A stretch of 64,000 bases of DNA, taken from NCBI GenBank assembly GCA_028095005.1, contig CM051462.1:81045846-81109845 (forward strand), in the 5' to 3' direction. Of the stretch, positions 10,908 to 22,232 are shown piece by piece. Below the pieces are notes generated by a model. That model had not been told where the DNA came from. It searched no databases and saw only the letters and a program-made list of their open reading frames with translations. This DNA is from Rhynchospora pubera. Taxonomy: Eukaryota > Streptophyta > Magnoliopsida > Poales > Cyperaceae. The translations under genes and the position numbers were made by a program. Every line of letters starts with the position of its first letter. Position 1 is the first letter of the stretch.

Positions 10908-11204
10908 CTTGCAATTGCACAGACCTCTGTGCAGTTAGATCGATCCACCCAACAGAGAGCGCCACCGTCCTTCTAACGTGTTCCACCGGCTTCCCACGCC
11001 TCTTCCTCGGCCCCTAGCCACCTCCGACGCTGTTCCCGAAACTCCTTTCTCCTCTCTCCGTTGATAAACACCACATTAATGGCGGTCTTTTATAGTCTCA
11101 TCCGATTTCGTTCCAAACCACCTAAAATTGGCTCGGTCTCCGCCGATTCCGATCCGATTCAGCCGATTCGAATTGGAATCGGCCGATTTTTTAAACTATG
11201 GTAC

Positions 11205-11500
11205 TAACTCGAACTCCTCCCTCCCTGTACTGGCCATCCCCTTACCGCCACCTCCGTCGACGCCAATAGGCCCTACCACTTTCTTCCTCTCCTCCCTCCT
11301 AAAGGTTAATCTACCTTTCCTCCCTCCCTTTGCCTTCTCCCTCCCTAAACCGGCTTCCCGCCTCCGCCTTCCACCACCTCCGCCCTCCTCCTCCTCCATC
11401 TCTTTCCCTTGGTTTCCCAACTCTTGACCCGAACCCTAGACCTTAAAACCCGAACCCTGAACCCTAGACCCTAATTCTAAACCCTAAACCCGATACCGCC
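11205..11500. other. GC-rich block with telomere-like CCCTAAA words
   Basis: A pyrimidine-rich, coding-like stretch (11210-11425) is followed by degenerate CCCTAAA / CCCTAGA / CCCGAAC units at 11424-11492. It lies in the CACTA interior, outside the hAT element. It could be a captured 5' gene end with telobox-like motifs; no protein family is recognisable. Confidence 0.4.
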
Positions 11501-12129
11501 AACTGGTCGGTACGATAGTAGATGAAGCTGATACCATGCTCTATGGTTTTCAATGTAACACTCTTCAACTTAAATTTACTCATTTTCTTGTACTCAATTG
11601 TCTTTTTTTCCTGTTATTTTCATGCCGTGATTTGTGTTTTTCAATAAACTAAGTGGAATGATCCCGCACTTCTCAGGATTTTGCAAATGTTGACTTCATA
11701 TATGTGAATTAATCACAGGTCTGCTTTCTTTCTTTTTTTTTTTCCTTAAACATGTTCTCTTTCGATTTGTACTCGTGAAAAAAGAAATCTTATTGTATGC
11801 CATTACTCTGCAATAAGAAGGGAAAAGTATTCAACAGATTGCATGCACAGAGTTTTGACTTGCCATAAGAGAATAAATAAATGGAAATAAATGAGTTCAA
11901 GTAAGAGACGTATAGCATAAATTGAATGATGAGCACTAGTTCACTTGGGTATACAGTTCATATTTACATGAACTATGTCATTAGATAAACAAACTAACAC
12001 TCCTTGGTAAAGATATTTTCCCTGTTACAAAATTTAAATTCTTTTAACATTGAATTTAATTGCTATGTCTAGCATATTAGAATCTATAATCAGTTGTAGC
12101 TTGTTAAGATGTTAATTGTCTTTCATGTG
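11501..12129. other. CACTA interior, no gene recognised
   Basis: AT-rich sequence without a supported frame, possibly intron or UTR of the transposase remnant that follows. Confidence 0.35.
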
Positions 12130-13250
12130 ACAGCCATGTCGAATCCAAATAAGCATACTGTTAGAAGGTGAAAAAGATCTAGAGCAAAATGCGAAGAGTT
12201 ATTAAGGAGGTTAAGCATTAAAGATGTGTTGGAAATCGAGTTCAAAGAAAATGGCATGCCTACCGGTGAAGATGCAGCTCGATAAGTTTTTATGCAGTGA
12301 CAACGAAGTATATGATTGCGTGTAGGTACAATAAAGCACTATTAGATTTCTTCTTTTACTCACCAGTTATTAACAATTACTCATTTTTTATTATATTTAA
12401 ATATTTAAATTATATCTCTGTCATCTTGTTGATTTAAATTACTTCAAACTTAACAGATTAAAATTTGCAAGTCTATTTTTCATTTATTATACATAGAAAT
12501 TCTGTCATGCATATTCTTAGTAGAGTTCTTACTATACATCTATTTGGTATGTAATAAAATTTCAAGCTTAAGAGGAGTTTATAGTAAGCAACAACACATT
12601 CTTTTTATCAACATTAGTCGACTTTTCTCATCATATATCTGGTCTTGTCCAACCATTATGGACCTCTTCAAATTACTATTGCTATCCATACAAATAATTT
12701 CCCTTTTCTATACCGTGCACCAGTGTACTGTTTTGGAAATTTCAGATGTTTAAATGAGGAATAAATGTTGGATTTTATCTAATCTTGCTATTACTTTTGA
12801 TGTGAATGACATTAATGTGATTGCGAATATGAATTTACATTAATTTGTTTTAACACAGATCACAAAGGAAGAGTGGGTGGAATATGTGCGACAGAAAGAA
12901 ACTCCTGAATTTTGCAGTATATAAAAATCTATATCATATAGAATTGTTCAATATCAATATTTGAACTTCTTTCATTATATTGACAAGTCCTTTGAATTTA
13001 CTATTAGAGATTGAGTTAGAAAGAGCGCGAAAATGTCTTGAAGATCGTCCATCCCCACAAACTCAGATCAGGTGGTTACAAAACTGCCGAGATGAGGTGG
13101 AAAAAAGACGAGGTGGTCCATGGTGAGAAGTCGACCATTGGCTTTCCAGATAGCAGCAGGGCATACAGGTTTTATAGCACACGAACCATAAAAGATCCAC
13201 AAACCGGTGCAGTCGTAGTTAAAAAATGCTAAGACTCAGGCGGTTCTCGA
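12130..13250 (+). pseudogene. En/Spm (CACTA) transposase-associated protein remnant
   Basis: Broken pieces in series: TKEEWVEYVRQKETPEFC (about 12865-12920), followed after a disruption by HPHKLRSGGYKTAE (from 13050). Plant En/Spm 'Ptta' accessory proteins carry this pair, an E-W-x-x-[FY]-V-x-Q segment followed by a H-R-x-[SR]-x-GGY motif. The end reads as a frame to 13232 and stops. Earlier exons near 12136-12330 contain stops. Position inside the CACTA ends and homology agree, so this is the decayed accessory gene of the element. It would have bound subterminal repeats rather than cut DNA. Confidence 0.65.
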
Positions 13251-13674
13251 AAGAGCTGTAGCTGTAAGTATAATTCGACCTTATTATAATCCTGGTAGGG
13301 GGGGTGAGGGGTTACTATCATGCCTTGCTATTGATTTTTTATTTCACACCCAGTTGTGTTAAATTGAGGTTATTTGCTCAGTTCAAATTCTCATAAAAAG
13401 TTACTAATTGTGAATATTAATGCAGGTTTTGGAACCACAAGGTGCATCAAGTCCATTGATAATTAATGGTTATGATGATTAATTGTTGTATTTTTGGATT
13501 AACTTTTAGTTTGCATGTGTATTTGATTATATGTGAATATTTATGAATTAATGTAATCTTTTGTGAATTTATGCAATTTTTCTGGTAATTTGTGCGATTT
13601 GATTTTCTGTATATAAATTGTGATATATATATCATGTAAATTTATATGGCTAGCATAGCCACAGTAAAATAAAT

Positions 13675-13960
13675 TATATTATTATGCCTTTATGGCTGTT
13701 TTTAATATATAGAAAAAAAGCTGTAAATAATCTTATTTACAGTGTCTTTTAATAAATAACCGCCGTAAAAACTAGATTTTTATGGCGGTTGTTTACTACA
13801 AACTGCCGTAGAAAATAAAAAAACCAAAGGCGCTGCTTAATAAGAAAAAGACAATTACGGCGGTTAATTAAGCATTTTTAGCGACCCCCTCCTTTTACAA
13901 CACCTTATGGACGCCATAAAAAACCCCTTAAAAACCGCCGTTAAAAACAAAACCTGCCGT
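13675..13960. repeat. CACTA right subterminal repeat array
   Basis: Copies of ACCGCCGTAAA, TATGGCGGTTGT, GGCGGTTAATTA and AACCGCCGTTAAA in both orientations mirror the left array at 2630-2870. Confidence 0.75.
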
Positions 13961-14325
13961 AGTGAATTGTGATACTTTTTTGTGACCATGTAAGATATTC
14001 TTTGTATAATATATTTTGTTAATAGAATCTCTAAAAAAATATATGTAAAATAGCTAACCATAAATAATGTATGCATATATTTATGCATCTACATTTTGAT
14101 CTTCTAATCTACTCGACTTACAGTTCTGAAAATATATATATTCTTTTCCCTTCAAAAACTGTCGAACAATTTAATCAATCATTATAACAAACTATAATAA
14201 CATCATCAATACAAGAACCATAATATCATTATAATATCAATAAATTTTTTCTGATATTCACAATACTTATTTATAATACAAAAAATTATTAACAATCTAT
14301 AAACAATTGTTGAAAAAAAAATAGA

Positions 14326-14350
14326 TCGCGCAACGCGCGAGACCCGCTAG
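14326..14350 (+). mobile_element. Helitron 3' terminus (plus orientation)
   Basis: The hairpin TCGCGCAACGCGCGA (stem TCGCG/CGCGA) is followed 6 bp later by CTAG, with T next. This is the classical Helitron 3' end. The same hairpin and CTAG end occur in inverse orientation at 21949-21974. The 5' end (expected TC...) was not found; it may lie left of the CACTA insertion or outside the window. Confidence 0.7.
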
Positions 14351-14360
14351 TATATATTAA

Positions 14361-14915
14361 ATGGAATACAGATGTCTTATGAGTTATGACTGCGTGACAT
14401 ATATGATCCCTGTCATGCCATTACTGTGCTTGACCTTTGTTGATTTCCAACACTTGCCTAGAACCACTTTTCAAATTTCCAATATCTTGCTGTAGTTTGT
14501 TAGCCATATATAAATCATTTGGAATACATATAGTTCACTCTATTATAATTATTATTTAGTTCTTAATAAAATAATTATCACGTAGCTGTAACAAACTTAT
14601 TTCCTTCATATTTATCAATTTATGTTAATATTTTCATATATATTTCTCAATAAGTGCCAATCAGGTGCCACTGATTTATATAGAAATCATTAAATATTAC
14701 ATAAGCTGGTTATGAGTTTGCAAAAGATCAAAAGGGCATGCATATCCTCTTCCCAAAGCACCACAAAAAGAAGAATAATAGCGATTTAAAAGGGGGGAAA
14801 ATGAGCGAGAGAAAAGCAGCACATTTCATACTCCCGACGAGCTTAATTACCAGGGGAAAAAAGAAAAAAACTACAATGTAACACCTGCCGGAGCAAGCAA
14901 ATTTGGATCGGATAT
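14361..14915 (+). repeat. Segmental duplication, left copy, block 1
   Basis: Homologous to 35190-35640 and continuing at about 36240-36310. Shared words include CTTATTTCCTTCATATT, AAAAGATCAAA, ATCCTCTTCC and AAAGCACCACAAAA. In the right copy this is the sequence just 3' of the receptor kinase gene, so the left copy is the 3' flank of a second, missing kinase gene. It begins right after the Helitron end. Confidence 0.8.
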
Positions 14916-15724
14916 CCTATATACCATTCTAATTTTTTGCCATCCTCGCCATTCTCATGCACCCAACCCATCTGGCCCAATATCTTTTTTATATTCACGT
15001 GTGGTGCACGTGAGCTCTCTCTCAAAATATCTCTCATTCAGATCTCTATTGCTCAGACCAAATTTCTCTCTTATTTTTTTTTCTGTCTCCATCAAGATCT
15101 GATCTCTCTCTCTTCTCTTGGCATCGTCATGGCAGCATTGGATTTTCTATTCAACCTCCGTTGGCGCTTGGCACATGCTCGGCTGATCCCCCCCACTCTC
15201 CTTCTCTTACACCACCACGACCGATCTCCTCATCCCGCTGTCGCTGGGCCACCTCGATAATACGAACTTGCCGGAGAAGACGCCTCCGCCACCTCCACCA
15301 TTTGTCTTCTCAAGGCCAAGAATTGTACGATGAGGAGGCTGGAATGAGATCTCTGGATCTCAAATTATAGTCAAATAACCTTAGTGGAGGATAGAATGAG
15401 ACCTCTCGATCTCGAATCGGAGTCAAAAAACTGCAATGGTGAGTTTATTATATATCTTTCTTTCAAAATTGAATACGGAGCTAGATGGTTTGATTTAGAT
15501 GAAAATGTTATGTACGTATGCTCTAATGAGGAGCAGTACAAATCAGTTTTTGACTCGAGTCAATTAAAGATACTTTTGTGTTTAATTCGTTTATGAAATG
15601 GTATTGGAATATCTTTTAGTTATGTTATTCATGATTCGTTGGTTAATTTTCATTCCTCAATCATCAAAATTTTTCTACCAGTGTAATGTAGAGTCCAATT
15701 TGCTCGATGCTAATTGCGAACTAT

Positions 15725-16510
15725 ATATGTGTACTTATGTGCTACTAAGGGAGTATCTTATTTGATACAAGGGAGTACATATTAAGAAGTTTTGTTGTTT
15801 GTTTGTTGTTCTAATATAGGCTTAAAGGAGTACAAAATATAGGATAAGAGAGCAAATAATATCTAACAAGAGAGTACATATCAATAACCTGGCAGGTGTG
15901 TTTGGTATTTTAGCATAGGCTTAAAGAAGTACAGAACATAGGATAATGGAGTAAATAATATCTAACAAGGAAGTGCATATCAAGAAGCTTTGTTGTTTGT
16001 TTGTTGTTCTAATATAGGCTTAAAAGAGTACAAAATATAGGATAAGAGAGTAAATAATATCTAACAAGGGAGTACATATTAAGAACCTGGAAGGTGTGTT
16101 TGGTATTTTAGCATAATCTTAAAGGAGTACAAAATATAGGATAAGAGAATGAATAATATCTAACAATGGAGTGCATATCAAGAACCTGGCAGGTGTGTTT
16201 GGTATTTTAGCATAATCTTAAAGGAGTACAAAATATAGCATAAGAGAGTAAATAATTTCTAACAAGGGAGTACATATCAAAAACCTGACAGGCATGTTTG
16301 GTATTTTAGCATAATCTTAAAGGAGTACAAAATATAGCATAAGAGAGTAAATAATATCTAACAAGAGAGTACATATTAAGAATATGGCATGTGTGTTTTG
16401 GTATTTTAGCATAGACTTAAAGGAGTACAAAATATATGATAAGGGAGTAAATAATATCTAACAACGGAGTACATATCAAGAACCTGGCAGTTGTGTTTGT
16501 TCTAACATTG
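15725..16510 (+). repeat. 99-bp minisatellite, block 1 (about 7-8 copies)
   Basis: The anchor CTTAAAGGAGTACAAAATAT starts near 15821, 15920, 16019, 16118, 16217, 16316 and 16416, a strikingly constant 99-bp step. Units also share GTACATATCAAGAACCTGG and TGTGTTTGGTATTTTAGCAT. No copy encodes a plausible protein. Confidence 0.9.
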
Positions 16511-16974
16511 GACAATTCTATGTTTTGCAGATTAATGTCAGTGATGATAAACGTGTTGTTGCTTATTGGCTACACTAGATCCTATCTATGAGGTATATAT
16601 CTTTATTTCAGGTGATAATAAGCTAATACTTTTTTTATTTATTTCAGGTGAGAGAGTATATATCTTTATTTTGAAATCATTGATATAAACGAAAGTATAG
16701 TTATTATAAAAAAATAGAGTAAATATAAAATGCAAAGGAAGTATATAAGGAAGTATTTATTCACATATGTGTTCATATATTTATATACAAGGGAGTATAT
16801 ATTCACTTATGTGTTCATTTATTTATATATAAGGGAGTATTTAAATGTCTACTCTGATGTCTTGCATTTAGTTGTCTCATTTGTGTACGTAAAAAATCCT
16901 TTGTCAATTATAAAATGTATTGAATTTACATAAGGGATTATGTATTTATTAATTATAAAATGTATTGAATTTTT

Positions 16975-17455
16975 CGACTCCTTTAAGCATTTTGTTTGTT
17001 GTTTTAGTATAGGCTTAAAGGTGTACAAAATATAGGATAATGGAGTAAATAATATTAATAAGGGAGTACATATCAAGAACCTGGCAGGTGTGTTTGGTAT
17101 TTTAGCATAGGTTTGAAGGAGTACAAAACATAGGATAAGGAAGTAAATAATATCTAACAAGGGATTACATATCAAGAAACTTTGTTGTTTGTTTGTTGTT
17201 CTAATATAGGCTTAAAGGAGTACAAAATATAGGATAAGGGAGTACATATTAAGAATCTGGTATGTGTGTTTGGTATTTTATCATAATCTTAAAGGAGTAC
17301 AAAATATAGAATAAGAGAGTAAATAATATATAACAAGAGAGTACATATCAAGAACCTGGCATGTGTGTTTGGTATTTTAGTATAGGCTTAAAGGAGTACA
17401 AAACATATGATAAGCGAGTAAATAATATCTAGCAACGAAGTACAAAACATATGAT
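16975..17455 (+). repeat. 99-bp minisatellite, block 2 (about 5 copies)
   Basis: The same unit as block 1, with anchors at about 17014, 17112, 17211, 17288 and 17387; one unit is shortened by about 22 bp. The two blocks are separated by about 460 bp that includes TTCACATATGTGTTCATATAT-like words. Confidence 0.85.
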
Positions 17456-18594
17456 TAAGGAAATATATATTCTAAATTTGTATATTTTTTCTTTTGCATA
17501 TTGATGTATGTGATGATGAGTGCATGGTTGCTTACCGTTTGTTATTAAATCCTATAAATCAAGTGAAGTCTAAATTTCAGAATGTGAGCGAATATTTTCT
17601 CGTGGACTTTGACTGAGATGATTGATGGTTGTTGTTGCAGTTTCCATTAAGTTTGTTAGCATGTTTGAATTTAGTTGTAATGATTTTATGGTTGGTTAGA
17701 CTGAATATTAATTTGAACATGATTTTATTGTTAGGATTGATATATAATTAAATTGGTAATGTTGGTGGCTTATTTGAACAATCTTGTTGCAATTTGTATC
17801 TTGAATGCTTATTTGAATCTCTTATGAAGAATTTTATACTCTCTTATTAAGTAGTATATACTCTTTTAAGTATATTGAATGCTTATTTGAAGAATCTTGA
17901 CTGTTTTTTTAATGCTTATTTGAAGTCCTTCCTTATGAAGATGTATATAATTTTTTTTATATTTTGAATGCTCATTTGAACAATTTTGGCTGAAATTTGT
18001 ATCTTGAATATTTAAATCTCTTATACAGAAGTATATGCTCCCTAAGGGAGAAGTATATACTCCTTTAGTGAATATATTTGCCACCAAATAAACATTTAAG
18101 CACTTTTTGAACACTAAATGTTGAAAAAATAAATACTGTTATGTATAATGAAATTCCTTATACACAAATATATACTCCTTTATATTTTCAACTGATAGGT
18201 CCAAATGGTGGAATTTAATTCATTATAAATGTTATTAAATTTGTTTAATTTTATTAAAAAACACATTTATATACTCCCTTACTTCAACTTAAATACTCTC
18301 AGTGTCTAGCTGATGTCAGCGTGCAGCGCTGTCATGACGCCCAGATTACAGTGCATCACTTTTGGACCAGCCCATTTTTGACGCGTGGGTGTGGGATGGC
18401 AGGATGGCAAATTGTCAGGATGCCTCATATCAGCTCCGAATTTGGATTGATCTTTAATTGTGCCGGGTTCTCAAATTGGATCGCAAGATTCTCGGCCTTA
18501 TATATATTAAATTTTGGGTCGCCACTACATTTGTAATTAGGACGAGCCGACGAGATATAAATTTGGGTTGCTAGTATGCCACGCCGCATCTTAA
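17456..18594. other. AT-rich sequence, no gene recognised
   Basis: Right part of the TIR-bounded element and its junction with the duplicated flank. Imperfect direct repeats of a GAATGCTTATTTGAA word lie at 17805-18000. Confidence 0.4.
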
Positions 18595-18947
18595 AATTTG
18601 TTTGTGCAAAAATGCATGAAATAGTTAGAATTAAGGTATGTATGATCATTATATCAACAAGCTGGGCAACACAATTGACAATTTACATAAAAACTATTAC
18701 AGCAGCACAAATTATCTTGCAAAGGGCACCGCAATAGAATACTAAATAACAAGAAAAATCTGATTGCGTCAACATGTCAAAATTGTCTAGAAAAGACATT
18801 TCTAATGCGCCATTTCTTATTATTTATTATTCTTCATAAATATGCACTTAAATTTTAAAATAAAAAGAAATGTATCTATTGGTCGAATGATATTCGCACA
18901 TACGGATAGCAAAACTTACTTTATCAATGCAATATTCAGACTTTAAC
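18595..18947 (+). repeat. Segmental duplication, left copy, block 2
   Basis: Homologous to about 45640-45900; shared words include CATTTCTAATGCGCCAT / CATCTCTAATGCGCCAT and AACGTCAACAAGTCAAA / GCGTCAACATGTCAAAA. Confidence 0.75.
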
Positions 18948-19974
18948 TTTGGTTTTTCCATCATCAAACTTGTCAATTTCTAATTTGCCATCCTTAGATA
19001 ACTAGTTATAAATATACCACTCTATAATTGACAAAATTTGTTTTATTCCACTAATTCTTTCCAAATTATAATTACTTCTATATTAGTCATTCTAAAATTT
19101 GTCAGTAAATTTAAATAATCCCAAAATATCCTTATTATTAAATTGGTTGATTAGATTATATGAAACCTATGGAAAGGGAATAAAAAAAAATTCACGCCTC
19201 GCCTAGTCGCCTCCCTACATGTGCACATCTAAAGGAGCGTCGTCATTTGCCTGCCACACCTAAACCCTACTACTGTCCCTTCGTTGTTTGCACTTCGTCC
19301 ATCTCCTCTTAATCTCAAACTCCATGGTAAGAGGAATCTTGTAATTTTCTTTTACCATCCATTGGTTAAGTTGCGCAGATTGGACCACATAGGTAATGCT
19401 ATTAGAGAAACCAAATTGCTTATCAACTTATCGTATTAGGAGGAAGATACGAGAATTCGTATTATATGATTTGTTGTACGAAATCTGAATACAAAGCTTG
19501 CAAGCCCGCTTCAATTTAATTACCACCTCAATTTCTAACTTTGTAGCTTCCATTCGACTTAATTTGTGACTGCCTGGAAATAAAAGTACACCACATTCAG
19601 GGTCTCAATCCCAATAATTCGATCTAATTAGACGTATTTAATCAGAGAATTCTGATAAATAGATTAATTGATGGATTTGTTTAACATAATTGATTTTTTA
19701 TGATTTTGTTTTTTATTTTGGTCTGGACATGTATCGGGTTTGCAAATTTAATGCCTATACCCATGAAACTCTATTCAATTATTTGTTATTTATACAATGT
19801 ATTAATAAGTCATAGTGACATATTCAAAAGGGCATGATAGTAATTTTAGTTAATGGATGGCATAAAACTAATTTTCATTATTTTACAGTGACATAAAAAC
19901 AATTAGTTATATAGTGATGACATATCACAAATTTTAAACTTTTGCAATGGCATAAAAAAAATTCCCCCAAAAAT
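18948..19974. mobile_element. About 1-kb insertion absent from the paralogous copy
   Basis: The right-hand duplicate has only a short poly-A/T junction here (about 45900-45970). Both ends carry related words in opposite orientation (left TTTGCCATCC, right TTTTGCAATGGCATAAAAAA). The interior includes a GC-richer coding-like stretch, 19190-19325. It is probably a small TIR element, possibly Mutator-like with a captured fragment; exact ends are not resolved. Confidence 0.45.
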
Positions 19975-20335
19975 AAAAAGAGCGGCCGATCCATCACACC
20001 GTCATCTTTATGGTCGTCGCAGCCTTATCTAACTCCCTTCTTCTTCGTCTTTTTTTTTTCAAATAATATTTGTCCCACATTCCTCTGAAGTGTCTATCCA
20101 TAATTGTACTTTTTTTTAAGTCTTTTTTATTTGAGTTTTCAGAGAATCAAGCGTAATAGTTTCAGGCAACCATAATCTCTCGAAATCAATTAATGCAGAT
20201 TGTTTGTTTATATACTAAATCAATCCTTATTTCAAAAATATATTTTTCTGGAAAAAGACTCATCAAAGATTTACAAAATCTTTCAAGCTTGTAAGAAACA
20301 CCGAGTTTTTTAATATAAATAATTTAATAATGAAA
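19975..20335 (+). repeat. Segmental duplication, left copy, block 3
   Basis: Homologous to 45970-46330: GCAGCCTTATCTAACT, CACATTCCTCT, TGTCTATCCAT, GTAATAGTTTCA and ATTGTTTGTTTA recur in the same order. Confidence 0.85.
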
Positions 20336-20731
20336 AGTTCTAAGCGTAACCAAGAATTTTTTTTTTTTAAGAAGAACCATGGTATAGCACATTTTCAGAA
20401 CCGCGCTATATGACTGTTTTTATTAAGAACAAAAAATAAAATCTTGATTCCTATTTAAATTTTTTAATATCAAAATAATTTTTATTAACAAAAATCGGTA
20501 AGAAACACTAGGACCCATTATTACTAAATTATTTCTTCCAAAAGAAATGTCTTTCTCGAATAAAAGAATCTAATATCCTCTGTTTGGGAAAAAGAAACTG
20601 TAATGACAAAATGGTTTTGCGTCCCTTTCATAGCCACTGACAAGATTATCTAAAAAGACAACATTTGTTTTCCGTACGCGGTACAGTTCTTCTAAATTCC
20701 ATTGGCAAAAAATTTTGTTGAGTTTCCTTAA
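20336..20731. other. AT-rich sequence, no gene recognised
   Basis: Start of about 3.95 kb (20336-24290) that is missing from the right copy. Two related AAGAAACACYGAG/TAGG words suggest a small internal duplication. Confidence 0.35.
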
Positions 20732-21541
20732 CGGTGTGTTTGGATTGAGGGAAACGGAAGGAAAATAACAAAGGGAAAGGAAATAGTAAAATTACCTCGT
20801 TTAGATTGCCAGTTTTCAGAAGAAAACTTTTTTACCGATGGCTCCGTTTGGATAGGTGTGGGAATAAGAGAAGAAGAAAAGAAATGAAAAGAAGTATTGA
20901 GAAGTGTGTAACTTTGTGAAGAGTTTGGATTGTTTAATAATAAATTTGGGCCCTTCTTCCCTTATGTTTGGGTCCTGAAGAGGATGACAACTATAGGCCA
21001 GTAAAGGCTACGTATTTTTCCAAGTTTATTTTTTTTCTTAAAAGATTTTTAGTTTTACTATTATCTGAAAGCCAGATTATAATTTATAGTTAGATAACTT
21101 TGAGGACTTGTTTGCTTGTGATAAGATACCTAGTAGATAATAATAAGGTCTAATAGTTGATTTCTAAATTCAATTGTCTGTACTTTGTTGATTCTTCAAC
21201 CATATTCCAAAAAAAAAATACGTTATTTTGTTATAAAAAATTTGTATTTCTCCTTTCTAAGTTGTATTAAAACACGCATGTTATGCAATTAGATCTTTGA
21301 GTCTAAAAGAAACATGCTAAAGGACTTAGGGCCATAATGGTAATTTACTTTTTAACAGCTATATTTTACCTTCTTTTAATTTGATCACCCAAACAGGAAA
21401 AACGAAGAGAAGGTTAATTTTTTTCTTTCTATTCAATAATTATCCAAACAAACAAAAAGTAAAAATATTTTTCCTTTCCATTCCATTCCCTTTTATATTT
21501 TTCCTTTCTTTCCATTTCTTTCCTCAAAATCAAACACAGTG
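20732..21541. mobile_element. TIR element with GGTGTGTTTGG ends (PIF/Harbinger-like)
   Basis: Left CGGTGTGTTTGGATTGAGG and right inverse of CACTGTGTTTGATTTTGAGG, with TTAA on both sides (target TAA or TTA). It has no coding capacity. A half copy of the GGCTCCGTTTGGAT MITE family is embedded at 20843-20950. Confidence 0.6.
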
Positions 21542-21948
21542 TTAATTAAATCAGCTTCTAGAACTGAAAATAGAGAGGGAATGTTTATTGACTTAACCAA
21601 TTATTTCTCATGACCATTCAAATTTCAACACTTCAATTTTCATTAAGAAAACATAACCGGTTGGTCCAGTACTCCAGTGATAATAAAAGATAAATGTGTC
21701 TTTAAGGCTTTACTCCATAATTAGGAGGAAGAAAAAAAAAAAGGGATAGGAGAGAAAGAAATAAAAGGATCAATAAACCTCAGATTTGAGGGTGAATCAA
21801 TTTCCTCTTTTTTTTCATTCTTTTTACAATGAGTGTCTCCCTATTCTTCTCAATTCACCTCCTTAACCTCACTAGATAGAATTTGGTTAGTTTACCCTCT
21901 TTCCATTCACCTTCTCTATTCCTTTCTAGAGCGAAGCCTAAAGTGTAA

Positions 21949-21974
21949 CTAGCGGGATTTCGCGCGTTGCGCGA
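21949..21974 (-). mobile_element. Helitron 3' terminus (minus orientation)
   Basis: Read on the minus strand, the hairpin TCGCGCAACGCGCGA is followed by CCCGCTAGT, the same terminus as at 14326-14350. The body should extend to higher coordinates. Two related segments (22013-22060 and 22185-22232, sharing AATCATATAAATYAGYTGTG) lie in it. No Rep/helicase frame is present, so it is non-autonomous. Confidence 0.65.
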
Positions 21975-22232
21975 TCTATCTGTATTTTTTATATTGTTTT
22001 GCATTGTATCCATTCGAGAAATCATATAAATTAGTTGTGTTGTGTGATATTTTTTCCAAACTATATAATCATCATATGCGCAAGACTTGTTGCACATTGG
22101 AAAAAAATATATATTTCTCGATGCATCCTGGAATAACAGTATACAATGTTATTTTTATTTTTTATATTTTATTATTTTATTTATTGGAGAGATCATATAA
22201 ATCAGCTGTGTTGCGTGATAATTTTTAACATG

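Larger units (their letters stand above)
3565..11200. mobile_element. hAT element interrupted by a Mutator-like element
   Basis: The left terminus CATGGTTCTGAAAATCGG matches the inverse of the right terminus (CATAGTTTAAAAAATCGG). GTACTAAC flanks it exactly on both sides (3557-3564 and 11201-11208), an 8-bp duplication diagnostic of hAT elements. Short ATCGG/CCGAT words are frequent near both ends (GGAATCGGACTC, GAATCGGATCG; CCGATTCCGATCCGATTC). After removing the Mutator-like insertion the hAT unit is about 0.8 kb and has no transposase, so it is non-autonomous. Confidence 0.85.
2614..13964. mobile_element. CACTA (En/Spm) element, deletion derivative with nested insertions
   Basis: The left end is CACTACAACAGAAAAAA and the right end is the inverse of CACTACGGCAGGTTTTG. 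AAT flanks both ends (2611-2613 and 13965-13967), the 3-bp duplication expected of CACTA elements. Inside both ends (2630-2870 and 13675-13960) short direct and inverted copies of GGCGGTTA / CCGCCATAAA / CCGCCGTAAA form subterminal arrays, as is typical of sites bound by TNPA-like proteins. A remnant of an En/Spm transposase-associated gene lies at 12130-13250, but no TNPD (DDE) frame is visible. Without the nested hAT and Mutator-like elements the CACTA unit is about 3.7 kb, so it is probably non-autonomous. Confidence 0.88.
14925..18432. mobile_element. About 3.5-kb TIR-bounded element with internal minisatellite
   Basis: Left end TTTTTTGCCATCCTCGCCAT and right end ATGGCAGGATGGCAAATT are inverse repeats, and the right copy of the segmental duplication lacks this block (homology resumes at 18595). 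The interior holds a GC-richer stretch (15129-15400) whose short frames match nothing I know, then the 99-bp minisatellite, then AT-rich sequence with 'tactcctt' words. I could not settle a target-site duplication, so class and exact ends are uncertain. Confidence 0.5.

Noticed and set aside
11424..11492. Telomeric repeat or ancient chromosome-end fusion
   Set aside because: Only a few degenerate CCCTAAA words; far too short and impure for telomere DNA.
15129..15370. Frame starting MAALDFLFNL with a His/Pro-rich continuation
   Set aside because: A plausible start context, but it ends quickly, has no homology I recognise and lies in the TIR-bounded element; not called as a gene.
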